A DNA stretch of 64,000 nucleotides from Sphingomonadales bacterium EhC05 (lineage in GTDB: Bacteria > Pseudomonadota > Alphaproteobacteria > Sphingomonadales > Sphingomonadaceae). The translations under genes and the position numbers were made by a program. The notes beneath the pieces were generated by a model, which saw only the letters and a program-made list of their open reading frames with translations, was not told the origin of the DNA and did not search any database. Shown one piece after another: positions 1 through 8,709 of this stretch (its first letter is position 1; each line of letters begins with the position of its first letter). Location: contig LXYP01000006.1 in NCBI GenBank assembly GCA_001650955.1, positions 62,001-126,000 of the forward strand. The letters run 5' to 3'.

Positions 1-1664
1 CCGTGCGCGAACTCGACAAAGATGTGATGCGCGCGCGGCTCGAGAAGCTCAAGTCCGAAGAGAATATCGAAGCGCTCACCATCTGTCTGATGAACAGCTA
101 TGTCAGTGGCGCGCATGAACAGGCGGTGGCGGAAATCTGTGCCGAAGTTTTCCCGGACATTCCGGTCAGCATGTCATCCGACATTTTGCCCGAGATGCAG
201 GAATATGAGCGTGCGCTGACCACCGTCGCCAACAGTGCGGTGCGGCCGACCGTCGCCCGCTATATTGGCAATCTCGAACGCGAACTTGTCGATTGGGGCA
301 CCACGGCCAAGCTCAATCTGCTGCGCTCGGACGGCGGCCTGATGTCGGCAGAAAAAAGCTCCAATGCACCAGTGAACTTGCTGATGTCCGGTCCGGCAGG
401 CGGCGTCGCTGGCGCGGTCTGGGTGGCAAAAAATGCCGGAATCGGCAATGTCCTGACGCTCGACATGGGCGGCACATCGACCGATGTCGCGCTGATCGAA
501 AATGGTTCAGCCCGGTTGCAACGCGAAACCTCGGTCGGCGATCTCAATGTCCGCGCCTCTTCGATTGATGTCAAAACCGTCGGCGCTGGCGGTGGTTCGA
601 TCGCCTTCGTGCCCGAGCTGACCAAGGCGCTCCGCGTCGGCCCGGAAAGTGCAGGCGCGGTCCCCGGTCCGGTTGCCTATGACAAGGGCGGCGAGTTGCC
701 GACGGTCACCGATGCCAATGTCGTGCTCGGCTATCTGCCGGAATCGCTGCTCGGCGGCAGCTTCAAACTGGATCGTGAAGGCGCACAGAAAGCGGTGCAG
801 ACGATCGCCGATGCGCTCGGCATTGGCTTGATGGAAGCCGCTGCGGGCATCGTCGACATTGTGAACGAGAATATGTTCGGCGCATTGCGTCTGGTGTCGG
901 TTCAGCAAGGCTATGATCCGCGCGACTTTGCCCTGATGGGCTTCGGCGGCGCCGGTCCGCTCCATGCCAATGCGATGGGCAAGCTGATGAACAGCTGGCC
1001 GGTGATCATCCCGCCCTCACCTGGCGTCTTATGCGCTTATGGCGATGCCACCACCCGCCAGCGTGTCGAGACGCAGCGCAGTTTCAATGAACAGGTCCAG
1101 AATACCAACGATGCCGATCTCAGCGTCTATCTCGACAGTCTCGGGGCACAGGTCAAAGCCGAACTGGAGGCGGAAGGCGTCGAACCGGAGGCAATCGAAC
1201 TGCTTTATGATGTCGACATGCGCTATGCCGGCCAGGCATTTGAAATTCCGCTGTCGGTGACGCCCGATAGCCTGTCGATCGCGAATATCATATCGCGCTT
1301 CGACACCGAACATGAGCGGCTGTTCACCTTCAATCTCGATGAAACGCCGCATGAAATTGTCAACGTTCGGGCCGTCGCGCTGGGCAAGGCATCCGACGTC
1401 GCACCGCCGCAACTGGCCAAAGGCGATGGCGATCCCGGACAGGCGAAACTGCGGGACCACCAATTGTTCATGGATGGCAAAATCCAGGATGCGGTGATCT
1501 ACGAACGCGCGAAACTCGACGCCGGTGACATCGTCCCCGGTCCGGCCATCGTCACGGAAATGGATAGCACCACGCTCGTCCATAGCGGCTGCGAAGCGCT
1601 AGTCGATGACAATGGCAATCTGATGATCAACCGCGCTGCCAGCAACCCAGAGGGAGCAAATTAA
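1..1664 (+). CDS. hyuA: Hydantoinase/oxoprolinase family protein, subunit A (HyuA-like), 5' end outside window
   Basis: This is the C-terminal 553 or so residues of an ATP-dependent amidohydrolase/carboxylase subunit; family members are about 690 residues, so the N-terminal part lies left of the window. The ASKHA-type phosphate motif LDMGGTSTDVAL is visible near residue 154 of the fragment, followed by GAGGGSIA and FGGAGPLHA, all typical of HyuA. The family includes N-methylhydantoinase, 5-oxoprolinase, caprolactamase and acetone/acetophenone carboxylases, so the substrate cannot be read from the sequence. The stop codon overlaps the hyuB start by one base (TAATG), so the two subunits are translationally coupled. 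The family call is firm and the substrate is open. Confidence 0.9.
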   Translation, partial: VRELDKDVMRARLEKLKSEENIEALTICLMNSYVSGAHEQAVAEICAEVFPDIPVSMSSDILPEMQEYERALTTVANSAVRPTVARYIGNLERELVDWGTTAKLNLLRSDGGLMSAEKSSNAPVNLLMSGPAGGVAGAVWVAKNAGIGNVLTLDMGGTSTDVALIENGSARLQRETSVGDLNVRASSIDVKTVGAGGGSIAFVPELTKALRVGPESAGAVPGPVAYDKGGELPTVTDANVVLGYLPESLLGGSFKLDREGAQKAVQTIADALGIGLMEAAAGIVDIVNENMFGALRLVSVQQGYDPRDFALMGFGGAGPLHANAMGKLMNSWPVIIPPSPGVLCAYGDATTRQRVETQRSFNEQVQNTNDADLSVYLDSLGAQVKAELEAEGVEPEAIELLYDVDMRYAGQAFEIPLSVTPDSLSIANIISRFDTEHERLFTFNLDETPHEIVNVRAVALGKASDVAPPQLAKGDGDPGQAKLRDHQLFMDGKIQDAVIYERAKLDAGDIVPGPAIVTEMDSTTLVHSGCEALVDDNGNLMINRAASNPEGAN

Positions 1665-3529
1665 TGCCCGCACAGATAATCGAAACCAACAGCGCGCCCT
1701 TCAACCAAATTGATGTTGACCCGGTCACGCTCGACATCATGGAAAATGCGCTGCGCAATGCCCGGATCGAAATGGACGCCACTCTGGTTCGCACCGCCAT
1801 GTCCCCGGGCATCCGCGAACAGGGCGATGCTTTTCCGCTGATCGCCGATCGCGAAGGCAAGATGGTCGTCGGCCAGTTTGGCAGCTTCATCGACGGCTTC
1901 CTGCGCAGCTATCCCGGGACGATTGAAGAAGGCGACATGATCTTCCTCAGCGATCCCTATAGCTGCGATGGCGCCGTCAGCCACAATAATGACTGGCTGG
2001 TGCTGCTGCCGGTTTATCGGGGTGGCCGGCTTGTCGCCTGGACCGCGATGTTCGGGCATCAGTCGGATATCGGCGGCAAGGTCGCCGGTTCGATTCCGAT
2101 CGACAGCAAAAGCGTGTTCGAGGAAGGCGTCCGCATCCCGCCGGTCAAAATCTATCAAAAAGGCGTCTATAATGAGGAAATGATCAAAGTAGTCATGCAC
2201 CAGAGCCGCAAGCCGGACTGGTGTGCCGCCGATTTGAACGCCTTGATCGCCTCCTGCCGGGTCGCCGCCCGCCGCGTCGACGAGATGTGCGGACGCTTTG
2301 GCGAGGATGAATTTGCCAGCGCCACCGACCTGCTGCTGGCGCGCAACCATCGCGCGATGAAACATCTGATCGAGACCAGCATTGGCGAGGAGCCAGTCGA
2401 TTTCACCGACTATATCTGTGACGATGGCGTTGGTTTTGGCCCCTATAAGATCACCTGCAAGATGTGGCGCGAGGATGGCAAGGTGATCCTCGATTTCGCC
2501 GGAACCGATCCGCAGGCACCGAGTTCGATCAACTTCTTCCTCAACGAGAATATGTTCAAGATGTTCTTCGGCATCTACATGATCATGGTGTTCGATCCGC
2601 AAATCCTGTTCAACGACGGCTTTTATGATCTGGTTGATGTCCGGATTCCGGAAGGTTCGCTGCTCAAGCCGATATATCCCGCCGCGCTCGCCGGACGGAC
2701 CCATGCGCTTGGCCGGATTTTCGATATTCTTGGCGGCCTACTTGGTCAGCGCGCACCGGAATTTCTCAATGGCGCCGGATTCTCCTCCAGCCCGCATCTG
2801 ATGTATTCCGGCTTCGACAAATCAGGCGAGTGGTTCCAGCTGTTCCAGATTGGCTTTGGCGGAATCCCCGGTCGGCCCTTTGGCGATGGTCCCGACGGCC
2901 ATTCGCTCTGGCCCGGCTTCACCAATGTGCCGAACGAATTTCTCGAGAAATATTTCCCGATGCGGATCGAACGCTATGAAGCCAAGCCGGACAGTGGCGG
3001 CGCCGGATCGTTCCGCGGCGGCAATGGCATTCACATGACCTATTGCTTCCTCGAGCCCGGCACGATTGCGATTCACGATGATCGCTGGTTCACCTATCCC
3101 TGGGGCGTCAACGGCGGCGAACCAGGCGAACGGGCGACCAAGATTCTCGAACGCACCGATGGCAGCAGGGAAGTGGTCGCCAATAAAAAAGACGGCATCG
3201 AAGTCAAGGAAGGCGATCTGCTCCATTTCATCACCTGGGGTGGCGGCGGCTGGGGCAACCCACTCGAACGCGATCCTGATCTGGTGGCACTGGAAATCCG
3301 TCAGGGGCTCGTGACCGTGAAAGGCGCGCTGGAATATGGCGTGGTGATTGCCGAGGACGGGACCGTTGACACTGCGGCGACCGAAAAATTGCGCGCCGAA
3401 ATGGCGGCAGCGGTTGTCGAAAGTGACAGTCCGTTCAATTTTGGGCCGGACATCGACACGCTGCGCACCAATTGTCTCGAAGAAACCGGCCTGCCTGCGC
3501 CGATCCAGCCCGGGAGCGTTGCTGCCTAG
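1664..3529 (+). CDS. hyuB: Hydantoinase B/oxoprolinase family protein (HyuB-like subunit)
   Basis: This 621-residue protein is the partner of the preceding HyuA subunit. It carries HyuB family signatures: DPYSCDGAVSHNNDW near residue 100, GHQSDIGGKVAGS near 130, the EEGVRIPPVK segment, and the glycine-rich WGGGGWGNP near the C terminus. The length is close to that of hydantoinase B and acetophenone carboxylase subunits. Together A and B would cleave or carboxylate a cyclic amide or ketone using ATP. No small third subunit (as in acetone carboxylase) is seen downstream; an SDR and a flavoprotein follow instead. Cytoplasmic; substrate unknown. Confidence 0.9.
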   Translation: MPAQIIETNSAPFNQIDVDPVTLDIMENALRNARIEMDATLVRTAMSPGIREQGDAFPLIADREGKMVVGQFGSFIDGFLRSYPGTIEEGDMIFLSDPYSCDGAVSHNNDWLVLLPVYRGGRLVAWTAMFGHQSDIGGKVAGSIPIDSKSVFEEGVRIPPVKIYQKGVYNEEMIKVVMHQSRKPDWCAADLNALIASCRVAARRVDEMCGRFGEDEFASATDLLLARNHRAMKHLIETSIGEEPVDFTDYICDDGVGFGPYKITCKMWREDGKVILDFAGTDPQAPSSINFFLNENMFKMFFGIYMIMVFDPQILFNDGFYDLVDVRIPEGSLLKPIYPAALAGRTHALGRIFDILGGLLGQRAPEFLNGAGFSSSPHLMYSGFDKSGEWFQLFQIGFGGIPGRPFGDGPDGHSLWPGFTNVPNEFLEKYFPMRIERYEAKPDSGGAGSFRGGNGIHMTYCFLEPGTIAIHDDRWFTYPWGVNGGEPGERATKILERTDGSREVVANKKDGIEVKEGDLLHFITWGGGGWGNPLERDPDLVALEIRQGLVTVKGALEYGVVIAEDGTVDTAATEKLRAEMAAAVVESDSPFNFGPDIDTLRTNCLEETGLPAPIQPGSVAA

Positions 3530-3621
3530 ACAAAAGGCCCGCTCGTCATCTTCCGCCCTCTCATCTGTTAGTGGACTTCCGCTGGCCAGAGCATAGTTCT
3601 GGAAAAAATGGGAGACATATG

Positions 3622-4395
3622 ATGAGCTTGCTGGATCAATTCAAACTCGACGGCGAAGTGGCCGTTGTCACCGGTGCTGGCAAAGGCATTGGCCGCGCGA
3701 TCGCAATCGGCCTCGCCGAAGCCGGCGCAGACGTGGCGCTGGCCGCGCGTTCGGCGAGCGACCTCGACAGCGTTGTCGCCGATATCGAAGCACTGGGTCG
3801 CAAGGCGATTGCGGTGCCGACCGACGTGACCAGCATGGAGGCGCTCGAACATCTCGGTCAGCGCGCGGTTGATCAACTGGGCAAGCTCAGCATCTGGGTC
3901 AGCAACGCGGGTGGACTGCCCGATGGCACGCCGCGCTATCTCACCCGGACGCCCGAAGAGGCGTGGGACGCGCAAATCGATCTCAATCTCAAAAGCGTCT
4001 GGATGGGCGCTGTAGTGGCGGCCAAACATATGGGCGAGGATGGCGGAAATATCGTCAATATTTCCTCGCGGGCATCGATAGGCGGACAGATTAAAAACGG
4101 GCCTTATGGTGCATCCAAAGCGGCCGTGAACAGCCTGACCGCGACGCTATCTCTGGAGCTGGCCCCGAAGATCCGGGTCAATGCGGTCGCGCCGGGGCCG
4201 ATCCAGACCGAGAATTTTGATGCTTCGATGGGATTGCATACCGACGAACAGCGCGAAGCCCTGCTCAAACAATTGCAAATTCCTCTGCGCTGTTTCGGCA
4301 AGGAAGAAGATATCGCCTCGGCGGTGATCTACATGGCATCGCCAGCTTCAGCCTGGGTCACCGGGCAGACATTGTTCGTCAGCGGTGGCCGATAG
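3622..4395 (+). CDS. SDR family oxidoreductase
   Basis: Classical short-chain dehydrogenase of 257 residues with the cofactor motif TGAGKGIG near residue 16, NAG, a serine (NISSRAS) and the catalytic YGASK. The C-terminal VTGQTLFVSGGR is typical of 3-oxoacyl-ACP reductase-like SDRs. The open frame extends upstream to 3472, overlapping hyuB, but the GGAG at 3611-3614 fits the second of two tandem ATG codons (3622) best; 3619 is an alternative. It probably oxidises a hydroxyl or reduces a ketone in the same catabolic route as its neighbours, which is inference from context only. Confidence 0.88.
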   Translation: MSLLDQFKLDGEVAVVTGAGKGIGRAIAIGLAEAGADVALAARSASDLDSVVADIEALGRKAIAVPTDVTSMEALEHLGQRAVDQLGKLSIWVSNAGGLPDGTPRYLTRTPEEAWDAQIDLNLKSVWMGAVVAAKHMGEDGGNIVNISSRASIGGQIKNGPYGASKAAVNSLTATLSLELAPKIRVNAVAPGPIQTENFDASMGLHTDEQREALLKQLQIPLRCFGKEEDIASAVIYMASPASAWVTGQTLFVSGGR

Positions 4396-4480
4396 CATTC
4401 CCGCTAGCCGCCTATTCAAAGTACGATTTGCGGCGGCCATCCGGCACGCCTAAGTCAACGTAACAATTGGGAGAAGCACG

Positions 4481-6106
4481 ATGAGCTTGGAAACAGATGT
4501 TCTGATCATTGGCGCGGGCGCAGCTGGCTTGACGGCAGCGCTAGCAGCACATGAAGCAGGCGCTTCGGTCACCGTGATTGAAAAACAATCGACGGTTGGT
4601 GGAACCGCTGCCATTTCGGGCGGGATCATCTGGGTTCCCCAAAACCACCTGATGAAAGCGCAAGGCGGAGAAGATAGCCGGGAAGACGCGCTCGCCTATT
4701 TCCGCTCGCTCGACCACGGCGATATCGGCGAAGAAACCCTCGCCGCCTTTGTCGATGAAGGCCATCATGCGCTCGAGTTTCTGGAAAAGCTCGGCGCGTC
4801 CAAGCTCAGCATGTTGCAAGGCTATCCCGACTATTATCTCGATCGACCCGGCGCCAAACCCGAAGGCGGGCGAGCACTCGACAATGATCTGCTCGACTTT
4901 TCCGAACTTGGCGAATGGGCAGACAAGATCTTCACCCATGGCGACATCCCCCGGATGATGCTGCGCGAAACCCCGCTCGGCGGCGGCAGCGGAATGATCG
5001 AACCGGAGGAAATGGGCCGACGTATCTCGGAAGATTTGCGCGGCTGGGGCCAGGCGTTGATCGGTCGGTTGCTCAAAGCCTGCCTCGATCGTGACATCGT
5101 TCCGATGCTGAATTGCCGTGGTCAGAGACTGACCATTGACGATGGCCGGATCACTGGCGCGAAAATTACCCAGGACGACAAGGATATTGACATCTCAGCC
5201 CGACAAGGCGTCATTCTGGCGACTGGCGGATTTGAATGGAATGAAGAGTTTAAACAGACTTTTTTGCGTGGTCCGTTGACCGCACCGGCCTCGCCCCCCG
5301 GCAATCAGGGCGATGGCCTGAAAATGGCGATGGCGGCAGGCGCCAGCCTTGGCAATATGACCAGTGCCTGGTGGATGACCGCCCTGTCGATTCCGGAAGC
5401 CCAGTGGGAAGGCGGCGAAACCCGCTCGATGCCGGTGCTGATCGAGCGCACCATGCCCCACACGCTGATGGTCAATCGCTCCGGCAAGCGCTTCTGCAAC
5501 GAAGCCAATAATTATTCCGCTCTGGCCGGAGCCTTCCACAGCTTTGATCCAGCGACCTATGATTATCCCAATCTGCCCGCCTATCTGATTTTCGATTCGC
5601 AATATCGCGCGCGCTATCCGCTCGCTTCGATCATGCCGGGAATGGATCTGCCCGACTGGGTCACCCAGGCCGATGATCTCGCTGGTCTCGCCGAAAAATT
5701 AAGCGTGGACGGCGAAGCGCTGCAAGCAACCGTCGAAACCTTCAACCATCATGCCGCCAATGCCGAAGATCCGGAATTTGGTCGCGGCAGCCGCGCTTAT
5801 GACCGCTTCTATGGCGACCGCTCCCGTGAAGGTGCGAAGGCGACTTTGGGACCGCTCGACCAAGGCCCTTATTTTGCCGTCGAAATCAAAATGGGCGCAC
5901 TCGGTACCAATGGCGGCGCCAAAACCGACGCCTTGGCGCAGGTGCTTGATCTCGAAGGACAACCGATCCCGGGCCTCTATGGCGCGGGCAATGTCATCAG
6001 CTCGCCCACCGGTAGCGTCTATGCCGGGGCCGGCGGAACCTTGGGCCCGGCCTTGGCCTTCGGATATATTGCGGGCCAATCTGCCGCGCGCCGCGCCAAT
6101 ATTTGA
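4481..6106 (+). CDS. FAD-dependent oxidoreductase, 3-ketosteroid dehydrogenase/fumarate reductase-like
   Basis: This 541-residue flavoprotein has an N-terminal dinucleotide-binding motif (GAGAAGLTAA, residues 11-20), an acidic strand end (VIEK), GGTAAISGG, and a C-terminal GLYGAGNVISS...GAGGTLGPALAFGY segment matching the FAD-binding closure of the KstD/fumarate reductase flavoprotein family. Members desaturate ketosteroids at C1-C2 or C4-C5 or reduce activated double bonds. Which reaction applies cannot be told from sequence alone. It starts at an ATG behind GGGAGAAG. No signal peptide. Its place between SDR genes, upstream of an acyl-CoA dehydrogenase pair, fits catabolism of a cyclic or steroid-like compound. 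Confidence 0.85.
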   Translation: MSLETDVLIIGAGAAGLTAALAAHEAGASVTVIEKQSTVGGTAAISGGIIWVPQNHLMKAQGGEDSREDALAYFRSLDHGDIGEETLAAFVDEGHHALEFLEKLGASKLSMLQGYPDYYLDRPGAKPEGGRALDNDLLDFSELGEWADKIFTHGDIPRMMLRETPLGGGSGMIEPEEMGRRISEDLRGWGQALIGRLLKACLDRDIVPMLNCRGQRLTIDDGRITGAKITQDDKDIDISARQGVILATGGFEWNEEFKQTFLRGPLTAPASPPGNQGDGLKMAMAAGASLGNMTSAWWMTALSIPEAQWEGGETRSMPVLIERTMPHTLMVNRSGKRFCNEANNYSALAGAFHSFDPATYDYPNLPAYLIFDSQYRARYPLASIMPGMDLPDWVTQADDLAGLAEKLSVDGEALQATVETFNHHAANAEDPEFGRGSRAYDRFYGDRSREGAKATLGPLDQGPYFAVEIKMGALGTNGGAKTDALAQVLDLEGQPIPGLYGAGNVISSPTGSVYAGAGGTLGPALAFGYIAGQSAARRANI

Positions 6107-6137
6107 TGGCATAGCCAATAATTTCAGGAGATAGAAT

Positions 6138-7094
6138 GTGAAGAAAATACTCGTCATTGGCGGTACCGGCGATCAGGGCCATCCCTTGCTCCACCGACTC
6201 GAAAAAGCTGGGATGAAACCCATAGCTGCACAGCGCAATTTGCAAGCCTTTGCCGGCACCGAATTTGAGCATATCGAAACCGTCTCTGCCGATATTTATG
6301 ACGAAGCTTCGATGATCGCTGCGGCAAAAGGCATGGACGCGATTGCTGCCAGCCTGCCGTTCGTTTTTGATCGCGAAAAGGCCGCAGAGATTGGCAAGAA
6401 TATTGCGGCGGCGGCCAAAGCGAACAATCTGCAGAAGATTGTTTTCAACACCAGCTGCTTCGTCGCCGACTATGACAATGACAATCCGGCCCACGACGGT
6501 CGTCGCGAGATTGAAGCCGCGATCATCGGCAGCGGCGTGCCATATGCGATATTTGAACCGAAAGTGTTCATGGACAATATGATCCGCAGCTGGAACAAGC
6601 CCTCTATCGTCCAGAACGGGATTTTCGCTTATCCGGCCAATCCCGAGCTGCTGATTTCTTGGATTTGCCTGGATGATGTCGCGGCATTCATGGTCGAGGC
6701 GCTGGAGAAAGACGATCTGCCCAGCGGGCGCTATGCGATTGGCGGACCCGAACCGCTGGTCGGGGATCAGGTTGCCGAGATATTGAGCGAAGCGGCGGGC
6801 AAGACGATAACTTTCAAAAGCCTGACGCCCGATGAATTCGCATCTGCGATGAGCCTGCTGGTAACCGGCTCGGCCAAGGTCGAACCGCATGGTCTCTATT
6901 ACGGCATGGCGAGTTTTTACCGCTTTTATAATGACCAGCCAGTCTCTCCTCTCATTGCTGATGTCGAGGACATGGCCACCCATTTTGCAACCAAACCAAC
7001 GTCATTATTGGAATGGGCCAGGCGTCAGGACTGGACCGATCCCAGCGATCCCGCGCTGGCGACGCGCATGGCCGGGATGCAAGCTCCCGGCTAG
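6138..7094 (+). CDS. NmrA/NAD(P)-binding Rossmann-fold protein
   Basis: This 318-residue protein starts with ILVIGGTGDQGHPLL, an atypical-SDR GxxGxxG motif as in NmrA-like and isoflavone-reductase-like proteins. The middle has FEPKVFMDNM and WICLDDVAAFM, both characteristic of NmrA-type NADP sensors and NAD(P)H quinone reductases. The start is GTG at 6138: the overlapping ATG at 6136 runs straight into TGA, while AGGAG at 6126-6130 is well spaced for the GTG. It lies 31 bp after the flavoprotein gene and is probably cotranscribed with it. Whether it is an enzyme or a redox sensor is unknown. Confidence 0.85.
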   Translation: MKKILVIGGTGDQGHPLLHRLEKAGMKPIAAQRNLQAFAGTEFEHIETVSADIYDEASMIAAAKGMDAIAASLPFVFDREKAAEIGKNIAAAAKANNLQKIVFNTSCFVADYDNDNPAHDGRREIEAAIIGSGVPYAIFEPKVFMDNMIRSWNKPSIVQNGIFAYPANPELLISWICLDDVAAFMVEALEKDDLPSGRYAIGGPEPLVGDQVAEILSEAAGKTITFKSLTPDEFASAMSLLVTGSAKVEPHGLYYGMASFYRFYNDQPVSPLIADVEDMATHFATKPTSLLEWARRQDWTDPSDPALATRMAGMQAPG

Positions 7095-7103
7095 CGCGGC
7101 CCT

Positions 7104-7874
7104 CTAGAGCGACTGGCCATCGTCGACGATGATGTCCGATCCGGTGACCATGCGAGATGCGTCGGACGCAAAATAGAGCATCATCGGGTCGAGCGATTCG
7201 ATATCCTGCAACCGGCGGCGGTGGAAACTGGCAACCTGCGCCTCTCCACCTGCGGTCTTATACCAGTCGCCCTGGATCTCGGTCGGAATATAGCCGGGAT
7301 GGATGGTGTTGACATTGACTCCCTGACGGACCCATTCACGGGCGAGATTGCGGCTGAGATGCGTCACACCGGCCTTGCTTGCGGCATAGGCGCTGTCCCC
7401 TTCACCGGTCAGCCGCGAGGTGATCGAGCCGATGATCACAATCCGGCCATTTTCCTTTTCACGGCTGCCGCTGGCGATCAGCCGCTTGGCGCCTTCGCGC
7501 GCCACCAGATAGACGCCCTTGAAATTGGTGTCGAGCAGCGCCTGCAGCCGGTCGACCGGGACATCGGTCGACCGGCCCGTCGCCGCAACGCCGGCATTGG
7601 CGACAATCGAGTCGACCGTCCCGAAATTGGCTTCGGCCGCGTCATAGCAGGCGATGATCGAAGCTTCGTCGGTGACATCGAGTGGAACCGCCATCGCCTG
7701 TCCACCGGCGCCGTTGATTTTTTCAGCCAATTCTTCGGTGCGGTCCGTGCGCCGCGCGCCCAGAACCACGCGCGCGCCGGCAGCCGCAAATAATTCGGCA
7801 AAACGGGCACCAAAACCCGAAGAGGCACCTGCGATTAGCGCTGTCCGGCCTGCCAACGAGAAAGGGATATCCAT
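7104..7874 (-). CDS. SDR family oxidoreductase
   Basis: Short-chain dehydrogenase of 256 residues. The cofactor motif is AGASSGFG (alanine where threonine is usual), followed by NAG(VAATG), a serine in GSITSRL and the active-site YAASK. The C terminus ends GSDIIVDDGQSL. The open frame extends 36 codons further upstream, but the ATG at 7874 has CGGAGC at good spacing and matches the usual SDR N terminus. It is divergent from the SDR at 7963 with an 88-bp shared intergenic region. The substrate is not identifiable. Confidence 0.87.
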   Translation of the reverse strand: MDIPFSLAGRTALIAGASSGFGARFAELFAAAGARVVLGARRTDRTEELAEKINGAGGQAMAVPLDVTDEASIIACYDAAEANFGTVDSIVANAGVAATGRSTDVPVDRLQALLDTNFKGVYLVAREGAKRLIASGSREKENGRIVIIGSITSRLTGEGDSAYAASKAGVTHLSRNLAREWVRQGVNVNTIHPGYIPTEIQGDWYKTAGGEAQVASFHRRRLQDIESLDPMMLYFASDASRMVTGSDIIVDDGQSL

Positions 7875-7962
7875 TATTTTGCTCCGTATTTTGTCAAACG
7901 TCACAGCAGGTCTAGACGATCCCGAAAAGCTCGGCCAATAGTCAATTGCATAGGAGAAGATC

Positions 7963-8703
7963 ATGATCGACACGTCCCTCAACTATAGTGGTAAAACCGT
8001 CTGTATCATCGGCGGCTCGAGCGGCATCGGCAATGCCACGGCGCAGGCCTTTCGCGGCTGTGGCGCCGAGGTCCATGTCACCGGCACCCGCGCCAGCGAA
8101 GATGATTATGACAAAGCCGATGGATCGGATCTCGACGGCCTCCACTATCATCAGGTCGATGCCGCCGATGATCGAGACATTGAACAGCTCCGCCAGAAGT
8201 TCGACAGGCTGGATGTTCTCATCTGCTCTCAAGGCATGGTGATGTACAAGCGGGCGGAGTTTGAACCCGAAAATTTCAACAAGGTGATCCAGGTGAATCT
8301 CAATAGCTTGATGACCTGCACCGGGCAATTTTATGATCTGCTCAAGGATTCGCAGGGCGCCGTCATCATCATCAGTTCTACCGCTGCCTTTCATGCGACG
8401 GTTGGTAACCCGGCCTATAATGCCTCGAAAACCGGCGCGATGGGCCTGACTCGCACCTTGGGCAAGGCCTGGGCGCCGGATGGCATCCGGGTCAACGGCA
8501 TCGCACCGGGTCTGATCGCGACCAAGATGACCAAGGTCACCACCGACAATCCGAAACGGCGCGATGCGACAATTCGCTCGATACCGCTCGGCCGGATCGG
8601 TGATCCGGATGATATGGCTGGGCTGTCGCTCTATCTGGCGTCACCGCTCGCTGGCTATATTGTCGGCCAGACAATCATCGCGGATGGCGGCTTGCTGCTC
8701 TAG
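7963..8703 (+). CDS. SDR family oxidoreductase
   Basis: This 246-residue SDR has the cofactor motif IGGSSGIG near residue 15, a serine pair (IISSTAAF) and the active-site YNASK. The C terminus ends YIVGQTIIADGG, as in 3-oxoacyl-ACP reductase/glucose dehydrogenase-like SDRs. It starts at an ATG preceded by AGGAGA. It is the third SDR within 5 kb and is divergent from the second. It converges on the MFS gene with only 6 bp between stop codons. Probably a hydroxy/keto conversion in the same catabolic region. Confidence 0.88.
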   Translation: MIDTSLNYSGKTVCIIGGSSGIGNATAQAFRGCGAEVHVTGTRASEDDYDKADGSDLDGLHYHQVDAADDRDIEQLRQKFDRLDVLICSQGMVMYKRAEFEPENFNKVIQVNLNSLMTCTGQFYDLLKDSQGAVIIISSTAAFHATVGNPAYNASKTGAMGLTRTLGKAWAPDGIRVNGIAPGLIATKMTKVTTDNPKRRDATIRSIPLGRIGDPDDMAGLSLYLASPLAGYIVGQTIIADGGLLL

Positions 8704-8709
8704 CTCTAG

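Noticed and set aside
1661-2704. A 347-codon antisense frame within hyuB
   Set aside because: Mirror of a well-supported gene; histidine- and aspartate-rich translation typical of antisense frames.
7912-7920. Eight-base palindrome GTCTAGAC between the divergent SDR genes
   Set aside because: Short and unique in the window; chance occurrence is likely.
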